DNA of 64,000 nt. Origin: Pseudooceanicola sp050897975. GTDB taxonomy: Bacteria; Pseudomonadota; Alphaproteobacteria; Rhodobacterales; Rhodobacteraceae. Under the pieces are notes generated by a model that had not been told where the DNA came from, did not search any database, and saw only the letters and a program-made list of their open reading frames with translations. Each line of letters starts with the position of its first letter. Position 1 is the first letter of the stretch. Positions 17,240 through 26,019 of this stretch are shown here, one piece after another. Both the position numbers and the translations under genes were made by a program. The stretch is from assembly GCF_050897975.1 (NCBI RefSeq), contig NZ_JBPAXY010000003.1, positions 186,001-250,000 of the forward strand. The letters are read 5' to 3'.

Positions 17240-17273
17240 CGCCCCCGCCACGCGGCGCGCGCGGGCGGGGGCG
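17240..17273 (-). other. Intergenic hairpin between receptor and permease genes
   Basis: Perfect 10-bp arms (17240-17249 and 17264-17273) with a 14-base loop, just 10 bases after the stop of the receptor gene at 17284 and 23 bases before the DppB-like start. It has no T tract, so it is more likely an RNA-stabilising or processing element than a full terminator. Such elements typically leave more receptor than permease mRNA. Confidence 0.5.
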
Positions 17274-17283
17274 GGTCGTGGGT

Positions 17284-18879
17284 TTACTTCGAATGGACCA
17301 TGCTGGCCAGGGTGCGCCCGGCGGTGCCGTTGGTCACCTCAAGATCGGCGCGATGCGCCCAGGTCTCGTGGTTGTAGTAGAGCGGGATGCCCGGCAGCTG
17401 ATCCATGGCCACCTGCATGGCCTCGGCCAGCAGCGCATCGGCGGCGGCGGCGTCGGTCTCGACCGCCCAGGCGCGGATCGGTTCCTCGAAGGTCGGATCG
17501 TCATAGGACGAGAAGTTGGCCGAGCCGAGGCCCAGATCCGCATCGCGCTGCGCGAAGGCGCCCGAGATCAGCTGGCCCGGCCCCTGCGGGTGGCCCCAGC
17601 CATACATGAAGGCGCCGAGCTGGTGATCGGCGCGTTCGCTGCGGAACCCGGCCCAGGGCTGGGTGTTCAGGGTCACGTCAAGGCCAAGGCGGGTCCAGTA
17701 CTGGGTGATTGCTTGGGCCACGGTGGTGCCGTTGGCGTAGCGCGCATTGGGGGCCGACAGCTGGATCGCGAAGCCGTCCGCATAGCCCGCCTCGGCCAGC
17801 AGCGCCTTGGCGGCGTCCAGGTCATAGGCCAGATCGGGCATGTCCGGCGCGGCGCCGGCCAGATAGCTGGGGGCGAACTGGTTGGCGGCGGTGGCATTTC
17901 CCTGGAACAGGCGGTCCACGATGGCGCCCCGGTCGATGGCCATCGACAGGGCGCGGCGCACGCGCACGTCCGACAGCGGGGCCGAGCCGTCGGCGGCGGT
18001 CACCCCCACGGCGCCCTCGGGGTTGGTGTCCAGCACCAAGAAGATGGTTTGCAGACCGGGCGTCGAGGTCACGGCATAATCCGCGTCGGCGGCGATCACC
18101 GCCTGATCCTCGGCCGAGGGCTTGTCGATCACGTCGTAATCCCCGGCCAGCAGGCCCGCGGTGCGCGCGCCCGCATTGGGGACCGAGCGCACTTCGACCC
18201 GGTCCCATTCGGGGGCCGCGCCCCAGTAGGTCGGATTGGCGACCAGATCGGCATCACCGCTGGGCTGGAAGCTTTCGTAGACATAGGGGCCGGTGCCGAT
18301 GGCGGCCTCGCCCTGCTCGAACTCGGCCTGGGTCGGGTACTGGTCGGCAATGCTGCAGTCGCCGTCGCGCGTATAGGCGATCGGATCGGTCACGCCATAG
18401 GTTTCCGCCGACAGGATCTTCAGGAACTTCAGCTTCTGGATCAGGATCGGGTAGGGCGCGGTGGTGGTGAAGCGCACGGTCAGGTCATCCACCGGCTCGA
18501 CATTGGTGATCGGCCCCAGCGAAGAGGTCAGCACGTTCGGGCGGCCATCGACGCGGTACATCATCCGGCAGGTGCTGAAGACCACGTCGCGCGCGGTGAA
18601 GGCCGCGCCGTTGGAGAAGGTCACGCCCTCGCGCAGCTTCATCACGAAGGTGGTGGGGCTTTCCCACTCCCATTCGGTGGCCAGCATCGGCTGGGTGTCC
18701 AGGTCGACCAGCATCTCGAAGACATGTTCGGCCAGGCTGGCGGTCTGGGTGTCGCTGAAGGGGAAGGGATCGGCGCTGACCGGGGCGGTGGCATAGCCCA
18801 GGCGCAGGGTTTCGGCCGCGGCGGGGGCGGCGGCCAGGGCGGTGGTCAGCAAAAGGGGGGCGATATGGCGTGTCTTCAT
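17284..18879 (-). CDS. Peptide-type ABC transporter substrate-binding protein, SBP family 5
   Basis: Periplasmic receptor of 531 residues, the normal length for DppA/OppA-type proteins. A Sec signal (MKTRHIAPLLLTTALAAAPAAAE) is followed by LRLGYATAPVSADPFPFSDTQTASLAEHVFEMLVD, TFVMKLREGVTFSNGAAFTARDVVFS and VRRALSMAIDRGAIVDRLFQGNATAANQFAPSYL. It follows N-formylglutamate amidohydrolase by 21 bp. The context suggests N-acyl or gamma-glutamyl amino acids or peptides as ligand; the sequence alone does not fix it. Confidence 0.9.
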   Translation of the reverse strand: MKTRHIAPLLLTTALAAAPAAAETLRLGYATAPVSADPFPFSDTQTASLAEHVFEMLVDLDTQPMLATEWEWESPTTFVMKLREGVTFSNGAAFTARDVVFSTCRMMYRVDGRPNVLTSSLGPITNVEPVDDLTVRFTTTAPYPILIQKLKFLKILSAETYGVTDPIAYTRDGDCSIADQYPTQAEFEQGEAAIGTGPYVYESFQPSGDADLVANPTYWGAAPEWDRVEVRSVPNAGARTAGLLAGDYDVIDKPSAEDQAVIAADADYAVTSTPGLQTIFLVLDTNPEGAVGVTAADGSAPLSDVRVRRALSMAIDRGAIVDRLFQGNATAANQFAPSYLAGAAPDMPDLAYDLDAAKALLAEAGYADGFAIQLSAPNARYANGTTVAQAITQYWTRLGLDVTLNTQPWAGFRSERADHQLGAFMYGWGHPQGPGQLISGAFAQRDADLGLGSANFSSYDDPTFEEPIRAWAVETDAAAADALLAEAMQVAMDQLPGIPLYYNHETWAHRADLEVTNGTAGRTLASMVHSK

Positions 18880-18900
18880 CGGGGGTCTCTGTGTTGGATA

Positions 18901-19812
18901 TCAGGTGGAAGGAAGGGTCCGGGCGCCAAGGTCAATGCCTTCTCGTCGGGCAACGGCGTCCATCAGGCTCTTGAGGGCCTCTGTGCAGTGCATCTGCATC
19001 TTGGCGAAGCGGTCGGACCGCTCTCGCGTCGTTTCGTTCATGTAGAGATCGCGGCGCAGCTCGACCTGGACGGCGTGCTGATTCAGCTCGGGCCAGCCGT
19101 AGCGCAGGGTGATCTCGCCGCCGGCAAAGCGCCGGTTGGCGCCCACGTCATAGCCCTGGGCGCGGAAGCTTTGGGCCAGGGCCTCGGCTATCTCGGGGGC
19201 GCAGGACTGGCCATGGCGGGTGCCGATGTCCACCTGGGGCCGCTCGGCGCCGCCCCGGGCGGCGCTGTCGCGGCGCATCATCGAATGGCAATCCAGCAGA
19301 TAGACCGCGCCGAAGGTCAGCCGGGTCTGTTCGATCAGCCGGGTCAGCGCCTGGTGATAGGGTACGAAATAGCGCGCGATGCGCCGCTTGGCCTCGGTCT
19401 GGCTCAGCTTGCGGTCATAGATCGGCACGTCATTGGCCTGGGCCCAGAACAGGGTCGAGCCCGAGGCCTCGGCGGTGGGTTGCAGCCGCCCGTACCAGCT
19501 GTCGGGATCCTCCAGCATGGCGGCGCTGATGTCGTGCTGGTGGCGGTTCACGTCCACATAGGTGCGCGGAAAGTTGGCCTTTACCGTGGCCAGGCCCAGG
19601 GCGCTGGCGGCCCCGAACAGCTCGTCGACATATTTGTCGTTGGGATAGTCGATCTGATCGCGGGTCAGCTCGGCGCGATAGCCGAAATCGGCGGGATAGG
19701 TCTCGCCACTGTGGGGGAAGGACACGATCAGCGGCAGGCGCGGCGCAGCCGGAGAGGTGACCGTGACCGGCAGCCAGGGGGCCTCTGCGACGGGGTGGGG
19801 ATCGGCTTGCAC
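18901..19812 (-). CDS. N-formylglutamate amidohydrolase family protein
   Basis: Zinc-dependent amidohydrolase of 303 residues that releases glutamate from N-formylglutamate or related N-acyl amino acids. Visible marks are LIVSFPHSGETYPADF with a likely metal His, VDVNRHQHDI, AVYLLDCHSMM with a second metal His, and HAVQVELRRDLYMNE near the C-terminus. It is the first gene of the unit with the peptide-type importer and the LysR gene, and is divergent from a gamma-glutamyl hydrolase. This suggests uptake and hydrolysis of N-blocked glutamates; histidine degradation is less likely since no other hut gene is near. Confidence 0.85.
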   Translation of the reverse strand: MQADPHPVAEAPWLPVTVTSPAAPRLPLIVSFPHSGETYPADFGYRAELTRDQIDYPNDKYVDELFGAASALGLATVKANFPRTYVDVNRHQHDISAAMLEDPDSWYGRLQPTAEASGSTLFWAQANDVPIYDRKLSQTEAKRRIARYFVPYHQALTRLIEQTRLTFGAVYLLDCHSMMRRDSAARGGAERPQVDIGTRHGQSCAPEIAEALAQSFRAQGYDVGANRRFAGGEITLRYGWPELNQHAVQVELRRDLYMNETTRERSDRFAKMQMHCTEALKSLMDAVARREGIDLGARTLPST

Positions 19813-19897
19813 GGGGTCTCTCCTTCGGTCTTGCGCCGCCCGGACGCACCGGAGGGCATGACCCCGGTCTAGGGGGCGGCGCGAGGGGCGAAAACCT

Positions 19898-19935
19898 TAT
19901 TGAGAAACAGGGTAGATCCATAAGTTTTCTCAATA
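19898..19935. promoter_or_regulatory. Pair of inverted TATTGAGAAA half-sites in a divergent promoter
   Basis: TATTGAGAAA at 19898-19907 and its exact complement at 19926-19935 are 18 bases apart, in the 306-bp gap between N-formylglutamate amidohydrolase and the gamma-glutamyl hydrolase. The AT-rich arms stand out in GC-rich DNA. The likely binder is the LysR product of 12659-13591. The rest of the gap (19936-20118) shows nothing else I can name. Confidence 0.5.
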
Positions 19936-20118
19936 GGATTGCCCTTGGTGTCGCGCTGCCCGATCACCGGCGGGCAGGACGGGGCGCGGTATCGGCCTTG
20001 CCTGCGGGCTGGAGGGCCCCGCCGTCGCTGCGATGGCCGGGTCGGACCAGTCGGCAATGTATTCAGTTTTGCGATACCATCCGGGGCCGGACCCCGGGCA
20101 GGAAAGGCAGGCAAGAGC

Positions 20119-20820
20119 ATGGCACAGCGCGCGCAGATCGCGGTTTCGGTCGGGGCGTCCACGCCGGTCACCCCCTATGTCGAGGCGCTGGAACTCGCGG
20201 GCTTTGCCCCGGTGCCCATGGTGCCGGGGCAGGGGCCGTCGGTCCTGGCCCCCGAGATCGCGGGGGTGGTCTTTGCGGGCGGCGCGGCGGTGCATCCGGC
20301 GCGCTTCGGCCAGGATCTGGACCCGGCGATCAAGAAGGCGGTGGACGAGCCGCGCGACGCCGCCGAATGGGCCCTGGCCGACCAGGCGCTGGCGCGGGGC
20401 CTGCCGATCCTGGGGATCTGCCGGGGGATGCAGTTCCTCAACGTCTATTTCGGCGGCAGCCTGAGCCAGAACCTGGCCGCCGGTCCCTGGCAGGACGCGC
20501 ATCGCCCCGATCTGCCGCGCGACGCCATCGCCCATCAGGTGCAGGCCCGCGCCGGGCGCCTGGCCGAGATCTTTGGCCCCGCACCCTTCGGCGTGAACAG
20601 CATTCACCGCCAGGGCGTGGCGCGTCTGGCCGGGAATTTCCGGGCGACCGTGACCACTGGCGACGGGTTGGTCGAGGGGGTCGAGGATGCGGCGCGCCAC
20701 ATCCTGGCGGTGCAATGGCACCCCGAAGAGATGGCCCGTGCCCACCCCGCGCAGCTGCGCCTGATCCAGGCCGCCCTGACCCCGGGCCAGACCCCGGCGG
20801 GCGCCCCTGCGGCCAACTGA
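20119..20820 (+). CDS. Gamma-glutamyl hydrolase, peptidase C26 (PuuD-like)
   Basis: Class I glutamine-amidotransferase-fold hydrolase of 233 residues. The nucleophile elbow is GICRGMQFLNVYFGGSLSQNL, with Cys near residue 107; His and Glu follow in VQWHPEEM near the C-terminus. AGVVFAGGAAVHP matches the GG-D/H-P region of the family. Known members cleave gamma-glutamyl-GABA or gamma-glutamyl ethanolamine. I chose the ATG at 20119 because the longer frame has no family match. It is divergent from the N-formylglutamate amidohydrolase operon with which it may share a regulator. Confidence 0.85.
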   Translation: MAQRAQIAVSVGASTPVTPYVEALELAGFAPVPMVPGQGPSVLAPEIAGVVFAGGAAVHPARFGQDLDPAIKKAVDEPRDAAEWALADQALARGLPILGICRGMQFLNVYFGGSLSQNLAAGPWQDAHRPDLPRDAIAHQVQARAGRLAEIFGPAPFGVNSIHRQGVARLAGNFRATVTTGDGLVEGVEDAARHILAVQWHPEEMARAHPAQLRLIQAALTPGQTPAGAPAAN

Positions 20821-20926
20821 CCCGCGCGCCCATGTCCTCCTCCGCCGGGGGCCGATTTCTGCGACGGAAAATCCGGGGGTGTACGTATCACCCCCGGAGA
20901 CGCGCAGCCACGGCATGGAGGATGAA

Positions 20927-21484
20927 ATGCCTGCACCGACACGACGACCGGGATTGATGGACGATCCTACCCGCTACGGCCTGGTCAGCCGGTTGTTCCA
21001 CTGGGCCATGGCGGCGCTGCTGCTCTATCAGATCATCGGCATGATGGCCTCGAACGCCCTGGGGCGCAGCTCGGCGGTGGCGGCCTTTGTCGGGCCGACG
21101 CACCAGCCCTTGGGGGTGCTCCTGATGGTGCTGGTGGTGCTGCGCCTGATCTGGGCGGTGCTGAACGCCGCCCGCCGTCCGGCGCAGGAGCGCGGCCCCC
21201 TGGGCCTTTTGGCCAAGGCGGGCCACGGCCTTCTGTACCTGCTGATGCTGCTGGTGCCCGCGGTGGCGCTCTTGCGGGCCTGGGGTGGCACCCGGGGGCT
21301 GGAGGTTTTCGGCGTCCAGGTCTTCGCCCCGCGCGAGGTGGCGATCGACTGGGCCACGGCCCCTGCGGCCGCCCATGGGCCGCTGGCCCTGCTGATGCTG
21401 CTGCTGATCCTGGGCCATGCGGGCGCCGCGATCTGGCACAAGCGGGTCAAGCGCGATGACGTCATGGCACGGATGATCGGCTGA
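20927..21484 (+). CDS. Cytochrome b561 family membrane protein
   Basis: Di-haem membrane cytochrome of 185 residues with four helices. Likely haem ligands are the His of LVSRLFHWAMAALLLY, PTHQPLGVLLM, AGHGLLYLLM and LGHAGAAIWHKRV. Bacterial relatives (YodB/CybB) pass electrons between quinol and periplasmic acceptors or superoxide. The ATG at 20927 has GGAGG five bases upstream, which favours it over the in-frame ATG at 20915. It is monocistronic as far as visible. Confidence 0.88.
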   Translation: MPAPTRRPGLMDDPTRYGLVSRLFHWAMAALLLYQIIGMMASNALGRSSAVAAFVGPTHQPLGVLLMVLVVLRLIWAVLNAARRPAQERGPLGLLAKAGHGLLYLLMLLVPAVALLRAWGGTRGLEVFGVQVFAPREVAIDWATAPAAAHGPLALLMLLLILGHAGAAIWHKRVKRDDVMARMIG

Positions 21485-21829
21485 TCCGCATTGAGCGATT
21501 CTCCGCCTCGCGTCCCCGGGGGCGCGGGGCCGCATATTCGCAAGGGCGCCTTTCGCCATATGTGGTGGTTCTTATGGCATAGACCCTGTGCATATGGTGG
21601 TCACCCCGCCTCGGGCCGGGGCGGGGTGACCTCTGGGTGACACCTGCGCGACCTCAGGCTGTGGGTGAGGGGATCGGCCAATCCCCCTGTGCCGAAAGGC
21701 TTTTCCCGGCTGGCCCCGAGATGCGGGAATCGGCCCGTCCGGCGGCAAGCGCGTCAAGATCAAATTCACGTAAAAACCGCGTTGAAAAATGCCCGACTTT
21801 ACCACAGACTGTTCCGGCAGGCTGGGGAT
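21485..21829. other. Intergenic region with strong inverted repeats upstream of nrdJ
   Basis: No gene is supported here. The stretch holds a 12-bp perfect inverted repeat (21599-21610 and 21620-21631, 9-base loop), a CCATATG/CATATGG pair at 21556-21562 and 21591-21597, a GGGGAT/ATCCCC hairpin at 21669-21686 and a small GCC-GAAA-GGC hairpin followed by TTTT near 21692-21705. The first could end the cytochrome b561 transcript. I see no cobalamin riboswitch core. Confidence 0.4.
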
Positions 21830-21845
21830 CCACTAGATATTGTGA
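21830..21845. promoter_or_regulatory. NrdR-box-like site upstream of nrdJ
   Basis: CCACTAGATATTGTGA matches 13 of 16 positions of the known NrdR box (acaCwATATATwGtgt). It overlaps a TAGATA -10-like element about 190 bases before the nrdJ start. NrdR represses ribonucleotide reductase genes in many bacteria. Only one clear box is seen, whereas pairs are usual. The 180-base leader that follows has no recognised element. Confidence 0.55.
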
Positions 21846-22025
21846 CCTCGCGGGCAAAGTTGAAAGGTCAGTCAGGGCGCGTGTTTGGTGCCCGGGTCCG
21901 CCCCTTGGGCGGTCATCACCCTTGCTTTGCCTGCCCTCCCCCCGGCGTCGCGTGGGGGCGTGGCCTTAGGCAGGTGGCAGCGGTCCCGATTGTGTCAGGT
22001 ACATAGCTTTTGGGGCGCTAGACGA

Positions 22026-25000
22026 ATGAAGATCGAACGCAAGTTTACGCAGGCCGGGCAGGACGCCTACCAGGGCATCTCCTTCATCACCACCACGAGC
22101 GAGATCCGCAATCCGGACGGCACCGTGGTCTTCCACCTCGATCAGCTGGAAGTGCCAGAAAGCTGGAGCCAGGTGGCCAGCGACGTCATCGCGCAAAAGT
22201 ATTTCCGCAAGGCCGGGGTGCCCTCGAAGCTGAAGCGCGTCCGCGAAAAGGATGTGCCCGAGTTCCTCTGGCGCTCGGTCCCGGACGAGGGCGCCGAGCT
22301 GGGGGGCGAGACCTCCTCCAAGCAGGTTTTCGACCGGCTGGCGGGCGCCTGGGCCTATTGGGGCTGGAAGGGCGGCTATTTCACGACCCAAGAAGACGCC
22401 CGCGCCTATTACGACGAGATGCGCCACATGCTGGCCACGCAGCGCGCCGCGCCGAACAGCCCGCAGTGGTTCAACACCGGGTTGCACTGGGCCTATGGCA
22501 TCGACGGGCCGGGGCAGGGTCACTACTACGTCGATTACAAGACCGGCAAGTTGACCAAGTCCAAGTCGGCCTATGAACACCCCCAGCCCCACGCCTGTTT
22601 CATCCAGTCCGTCGCCGACGATCTGGTGGGCGAGGGTGGCATCATGGACCTGTGGGTGCGAGAGGCGCGGCTGTTCAAATACGGCTCGGGCACCGGCACC
22701 AACTTCAGCTCGCTGCGCGCGGCGGGCGAGCGGTTGTCGGGCGGCGGCAAATCCTCGGGCCTGATGGGTTTCCTCAAGATCGGCGACCGCGCGGCAGGCG
22801 CCATCAAGTCGGGCGGCACCACCCGGCGCGCCGCCAAGATGGTGATCGTCGATGCCGACCACCCGGATATTGAGGAATACATCAACTGGAAGGTCAAGGA
22901 AGAGCAGAAGGTTGCCTCGATCGTCGCCGGTTCGAAGATGCACGAAGAGAAGCTGAACGGCATCTTCGCCGCCATCCGCAGCTTCGACGGGGCCGATGGC
23001 GATCAGTATGAACCGGCCGAGAACCCGGCGCTGAAATCCGCCATCCGCGACGCCAAGAAATGCGCCATCCCCGAGACCTATATCAAGCGCGTGCTGGACT
23101 ATGCCCGCCAGGGCTATGAGAGCATCGAGTTTCCCACCTATGACACCGATTGGGACAGCGAGGCCTACGCCAGCGTCGCGGGGCAGAACTCGAACAACTC
23201 GGTCCGGGTCACCGATGCCTTCCTGAAGGCGGTGCAGGAGGATGACGACTGGGCGCTGATCAACCGCACCGACGGGTCCGTGGCCAAGACCATCAAGGCC
23301 CGCGACCTGTGGGAAGACATCGGGCACGCCGCCTGGGCCTGTGCCGATCCCGGCATCCAGTTCCACGACACCGTCAACGCCTGGCACACCTGCCCCGAAG
23401 ACGGGGCGATCCGCGGCTCGAACCCCTGTTCCGAGTACATGTTCCTCGACGACACCGCCTGTAACCTGGCGTCGATGAACCTGCTGACCTTCCTCAAGGA
23501 CGGCGCCTTTCAGACCGAGGATTACATCCACGCCACGCGCCTGTGGACCCTGACCCTGGAAATCTCTGTCACCATGGCGCAGTTCCCCTCGAAGGAAATC
23601 GCGCAGCTTTCCTACGATTTCCGCACCCTGGGTCTGGGCTATGCCAATATCGGCGGCCTGCTGATGAACATGGGGCTGGGCTATGACAGCGACGAGGGCC
23701 GCGCCATGGGTGCCGCGCTGACCGCCATCATGACCGGCGTCGCCTATGCCACCTCGGCCGAGATCGCCGGAGAGCTGGGCGCCTTCGCCGGCTACGACCG
23801 CAACGCGCAGCACATGCTGCGGGTCATGCGCAACCACCGCAACGCCGCCTATGGCGCCACCGAAGGCTACGAGGGTCTGGCGGTGAAGCCGGTGCCGCTG
23901 GACCTGGCGAACTGCCCCGAGCCCGAGCTGGTGAAGGTCGCCATGGCCAGCTGGGACGAGGCGGTGCGCCTGGGCGAAAAGCACGGCTACCGCAACGCCC
24001 AGACCAGCGTGATTGCCCCCACGGGCACCATCGGCCTGGTGATGGACTGTGACACCACCGGGATTGAGCCCGACTTCGCCCTGGTGAAGTTCAAGAAGCT
24101 GGCGGGCGGCGGCTACTTCAAGATCATCAACCGTTCTGTTCCCGCCGCGCTGACCAAGCTGGGCTATGGTCCGGCGCAGGTGGAGGAGATCGTCTCCTAC
24201 GCCGTGGGCCATGCCTCTTTGGGCAACTGCCCGGGCATCAACACCACCTCGCTGGTGGGTCACGGCTTCGGCCCCGAAGAGCTGAAAAAGATCGACGGCG
24301 CGCTGAAATCGGCCTTCGACATCCGCTTCGTCTTCAACCAGTGGACCTTGGGGGAAGAGTTCTGCACCCAGACCCTGGGCATTCCGGCGGCCAAGCTGAC
24401 CGATCCCAGCTTCGACATGCTGCGCCACCTGGGCTTTACCCGGGCCGAGATCGAGGCGGCCAACGACCACGTCTGCGGCACCATGACCCTGGAGGGCGCC
24501 CCGCATCTGAAGGTCGAACATTACCACATCTTCGACTGCGCCAACCCCTGCGGCAAGAAGGGCAAACGCTTCCTCTCGGTCGACAGCCACATCAAGATGA
24601 TGGCGGCGGCGCAAAGCTTCATCTCGGGGGCGATCTCGAAGACGATCAACATGCCCAACGATGCCACGATCGAGGACTGCAAGGCGGCCTATGAGCTGTC
24701 GCATTCCCTGGGCGTGAAGGCCAATGCGCTTTATCGCGACGGGTCGAAGCTGTCACAGCCCCTGGCCGCCGCCCTGGTCGAGGATGACGACGAGGCCGCC
24801 GAGGTGCTGGAAAGCGGCACGCCGCAGGAAAAGGCCGCCGTTCTGGCCGAGAAGGTGATCGAAAAGATCGTCGTGCGAGAAGTGGCGCGCGGTCGCGAGA
24901 AGATGCCGATGCGCCGCAAGGGCTATACCCAGAAGGCGAGCGTGGGCGGGCACAAGGTTTACCTGCGGACCGGCGAGTATGAGGACGGCTCGCTGGGCGA

Positions 25001-25658
25001 GATCTTCATCGACATGCACAAGGAAGGCGCCGGTTTCCGCGCGATGATGAACAACTTCGCCATCGCCGTCTCGGTGGGCCTGCAATACGGCGTGCCGCTG
25101 GAGGAATTCGTCGATGCCTTCACCTTCACCAAGTTTGAACCGGCAGGGATGGTGCAGGGCAACGAGACGATCAAGAACGCCACCTCGATCCTCGACTACA
25201 TCTTCCGCGAACTGGCCGTCTCCTATCTCGACCGGACCGACCTGGCCCATGTGAAACCCCAGGGCGCCAGCTTCGACGATCTGGACAAGCGCGAGGAGCA
25301 GGTCGAGGCCAATGTCAGCGAAGTAAGCGAAACCGCGGCCAGCAAGTCGTTGGAAGTGCTGAAACATATCTCTTCGACCGGCTATCTGCGCAAGCGGGTG
25401 CCGCAGGAATTGCTGGTGATGAACGGCGGCTTCGGCGAGGGCGCGCGCATGGCCCCGACCGGCGCCGTCGCGACCCAGGTCACCAGCGTTTCGGCCACCG
25501 CGATCAGCGCCTCGACCACCACGATGGACGCCCGCGCCAAGGCCAAGATGCAGGGCTACGAAGGCGAGGCCTGCGGCGAATGCGGCAACTACACCCTGGT
25601 GCGCAACGGCACCTGCATGAAGTGCAACACCTGCGGCGGCACCTCTGGCTGTAGCTGA
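22026..25658 (+). CDS. nrdJ: Class II (adenosylcobalamin-dependent) ribonucleotide reductase
   Basis: Reduces ribonucleotides to deoxyribonucleotides with coenzyme B12 and without oxygen need. The 1210-residue chain is the long alphaproteobacterial form. Key marks are QPHACFIQSVADDL with a redox Cys, GSNPCSEYMFLDDTACNLASMNL with the catalytic Cys and Glu, and APTGTIGLVMDCDTTGIEPDF. The C-terminus has a Cys-rich zinc-ribbon-like tail (CGECGNYTLVRNGTCMKC, CGGTSGCS). The ATG at 22026 gives the family N-terminus MKIERKFT, but its Shine-Dalgarno is weak. A NrdR-like box lies upstream and a strong terminator downstream. No other reductase class is in the window. Confidence 0.95.
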   Translation: MKIERKFTQAGQDAYQGISFITTTSEIRNPDGTVVFHLDQLEVPESWSQVASDVIAQKYFRKAGVPSKLKRVREKDVPEFLWRSVPDEGAELGGETSSKQVFDRLAGAWAYWGWKGGYFTTQEDARAYYDEMRHMLATQRAAPNSPQWFNTGLHWAYGIDGPGQGHYYVDYKTGKLTKSKSAYEHPQPHACFIQSVADDLVGEGGIMDLWVREARLFKYGSGTGTNFSSLRAAGERLSGGGKSSGLMGFLKIGDRAAGAIKSGGTTRRAAKMVIVDADHPDIEEYINWKVKEEQKVASIVAGSKMHEEKLNGIFAAIRSFDGADGDQYEPAENPALKSAIRDAKKCAIPETYIKRVLDYARQGYESIEFPTYDTDWDSEAYASVAGQNSNNSVRVTDAFLKAVQEDDDWALINRTDGSVAKTIKARDLWEDIGHAAWACADPGIQFHDTVNAWHTCPEDGAIRGSNPCSEYMFLDDTACNLASMNLLTFLKDGAFQTEDYIHATRLWTLTLEISVTMAQFPSKEIAQLSYDFRTLGLGYANIGGLLMNMGLGYDSDEGRAMGAALTAIMTGVAYATSAEIAGELGAFAGYDRNAQHMLRVMRNHRNAAYGATEGYEGLAVKPVPLDLANCPEPELVKVAMASWDEAVRLGEKHGYRNAQTSVIAPTGTIGLVMDCDTTGIEPDFALVKFKKLAGGGYFKIINRSVPAALTKLGYGPAQVEEIVSYAVGHASLGNCPGINTTSLVGHGFGPEELKKIDGALKSAFDIRFVFNQWTLGEEFCTQTLGIPAAKLTDPSFDMLRHLGFTRAEIEAANDHVCGTMTLEGAPHLKVEHYHIFDCANPCGKKGKRFLSVDSHIKMMAAAQSFISGAISKTINMPNDATIEDCKAAYELSHSLGVKANALYRDGSKLSQPLAAALVEDDDEAAEVLESGTPQEKAAVLAEKVIEKIVVREVARGREKMPMRRKGYTQKASVGGHKVYLRTGEYEDGSLGEIFIDMHKEGAGFRAMMNNFAIAVSVGLQYGVPLEEFVDAFTFTKFEPAGMVQGNETIKNATSILDYIFRELAVSYLDRTDLAHVKPQGASFDDLDKREEQVEANVSEVSETAASKSLEVLKHISSTGYLRKRVPQELLVMNGGFGEGARMAPTGAVATQVTSVSATAISASTTTMDARAKAKMQGYEGEACGECGNYTLVRNGTCMKCNTCGGTSGCS

Positions 25659-25682
25659 GCCAATGCGAACTTGAGCGAGACA

Positions 25683-25774
25683 GGGGGCGGCGCGGCGTCG
25701 CCCCCGGACCACACGGCACGCTGACCGGGACAGGCAAGTCATAATCGAGCAGGCGAATAAGAGAGCCCGGTCAG
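25683..25774 (+). ncRNA. Candidate structured 3' RNA downstream of nrdJ
   Basis: After the nrdJ stop, two further helices precede the terminator: GGGGGCG/CGCCCCC (25683-25689 with 25699-25705) and CTGACCGGG/CCCGGTCAG (25721-25729 with 25766-25774) enclosing a 36-base AT-richer loop. Together with the terminator they could form a 3'-derived small RNA. There is no match to a family I can name, so this is a structural inference only. Confidence 0.35.
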
Positions 25775-25783
25775 ATCACCCTT

Positions 25784-25813
25784 GGGGAGGCGCAAGCCTC
25801 CCCTTTTTCTTTT
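25784..25813 (+). terminator. Rho-independent terminator of nrdJ
   Basis: Perfect 8-bp stem GGGGAGGC/GCCTCCCC with a GCAA tetraloop, followed by TTTTTCTTTT. It is the most convincing intrinsic terminator in the window. The 206 bases that follow (25814-26019), up to the dsbB stop, hold no supported gene; they are less GC-rich than the flanks. Confidence 0.9.
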
Positions 25814-26019
25814 GCAGGGTGGCAAAGCCGAGGCGGGGGGATCGCGATTGCGTGAGCGGGCGTGGCAGGGGCTTGTCGGGCTCTATGGGATCTCTAACTC
25901 ATGTTTCGGCAACTGCCCGAGTGCTTCGGCGCTCAGTCCCGTTCATGCCGAGATCCGTTCTTCTGTTAGCCAGTACCGCATGGGCGGGGCATCCGGGCGC
26001 TGCCCGGCGCCCCTGCTGC

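Noticed and set aside
21485..22025. Cobalamin riboswitch upstream of nrdJ
   Set aside because: A B12-dependent enzyme made this worth looking for, but I find neither the conserved GCCACTG segment nor the B12 core in the gap.
21966..24704. 912-codon open frame on the minus strand opposite nrdJ
   Set aside because: It lies fully antisense to a clear ribonucleotide reductase. High GC at third positions suppresses stop codons in other frames, and the translation has no recognisable domain.
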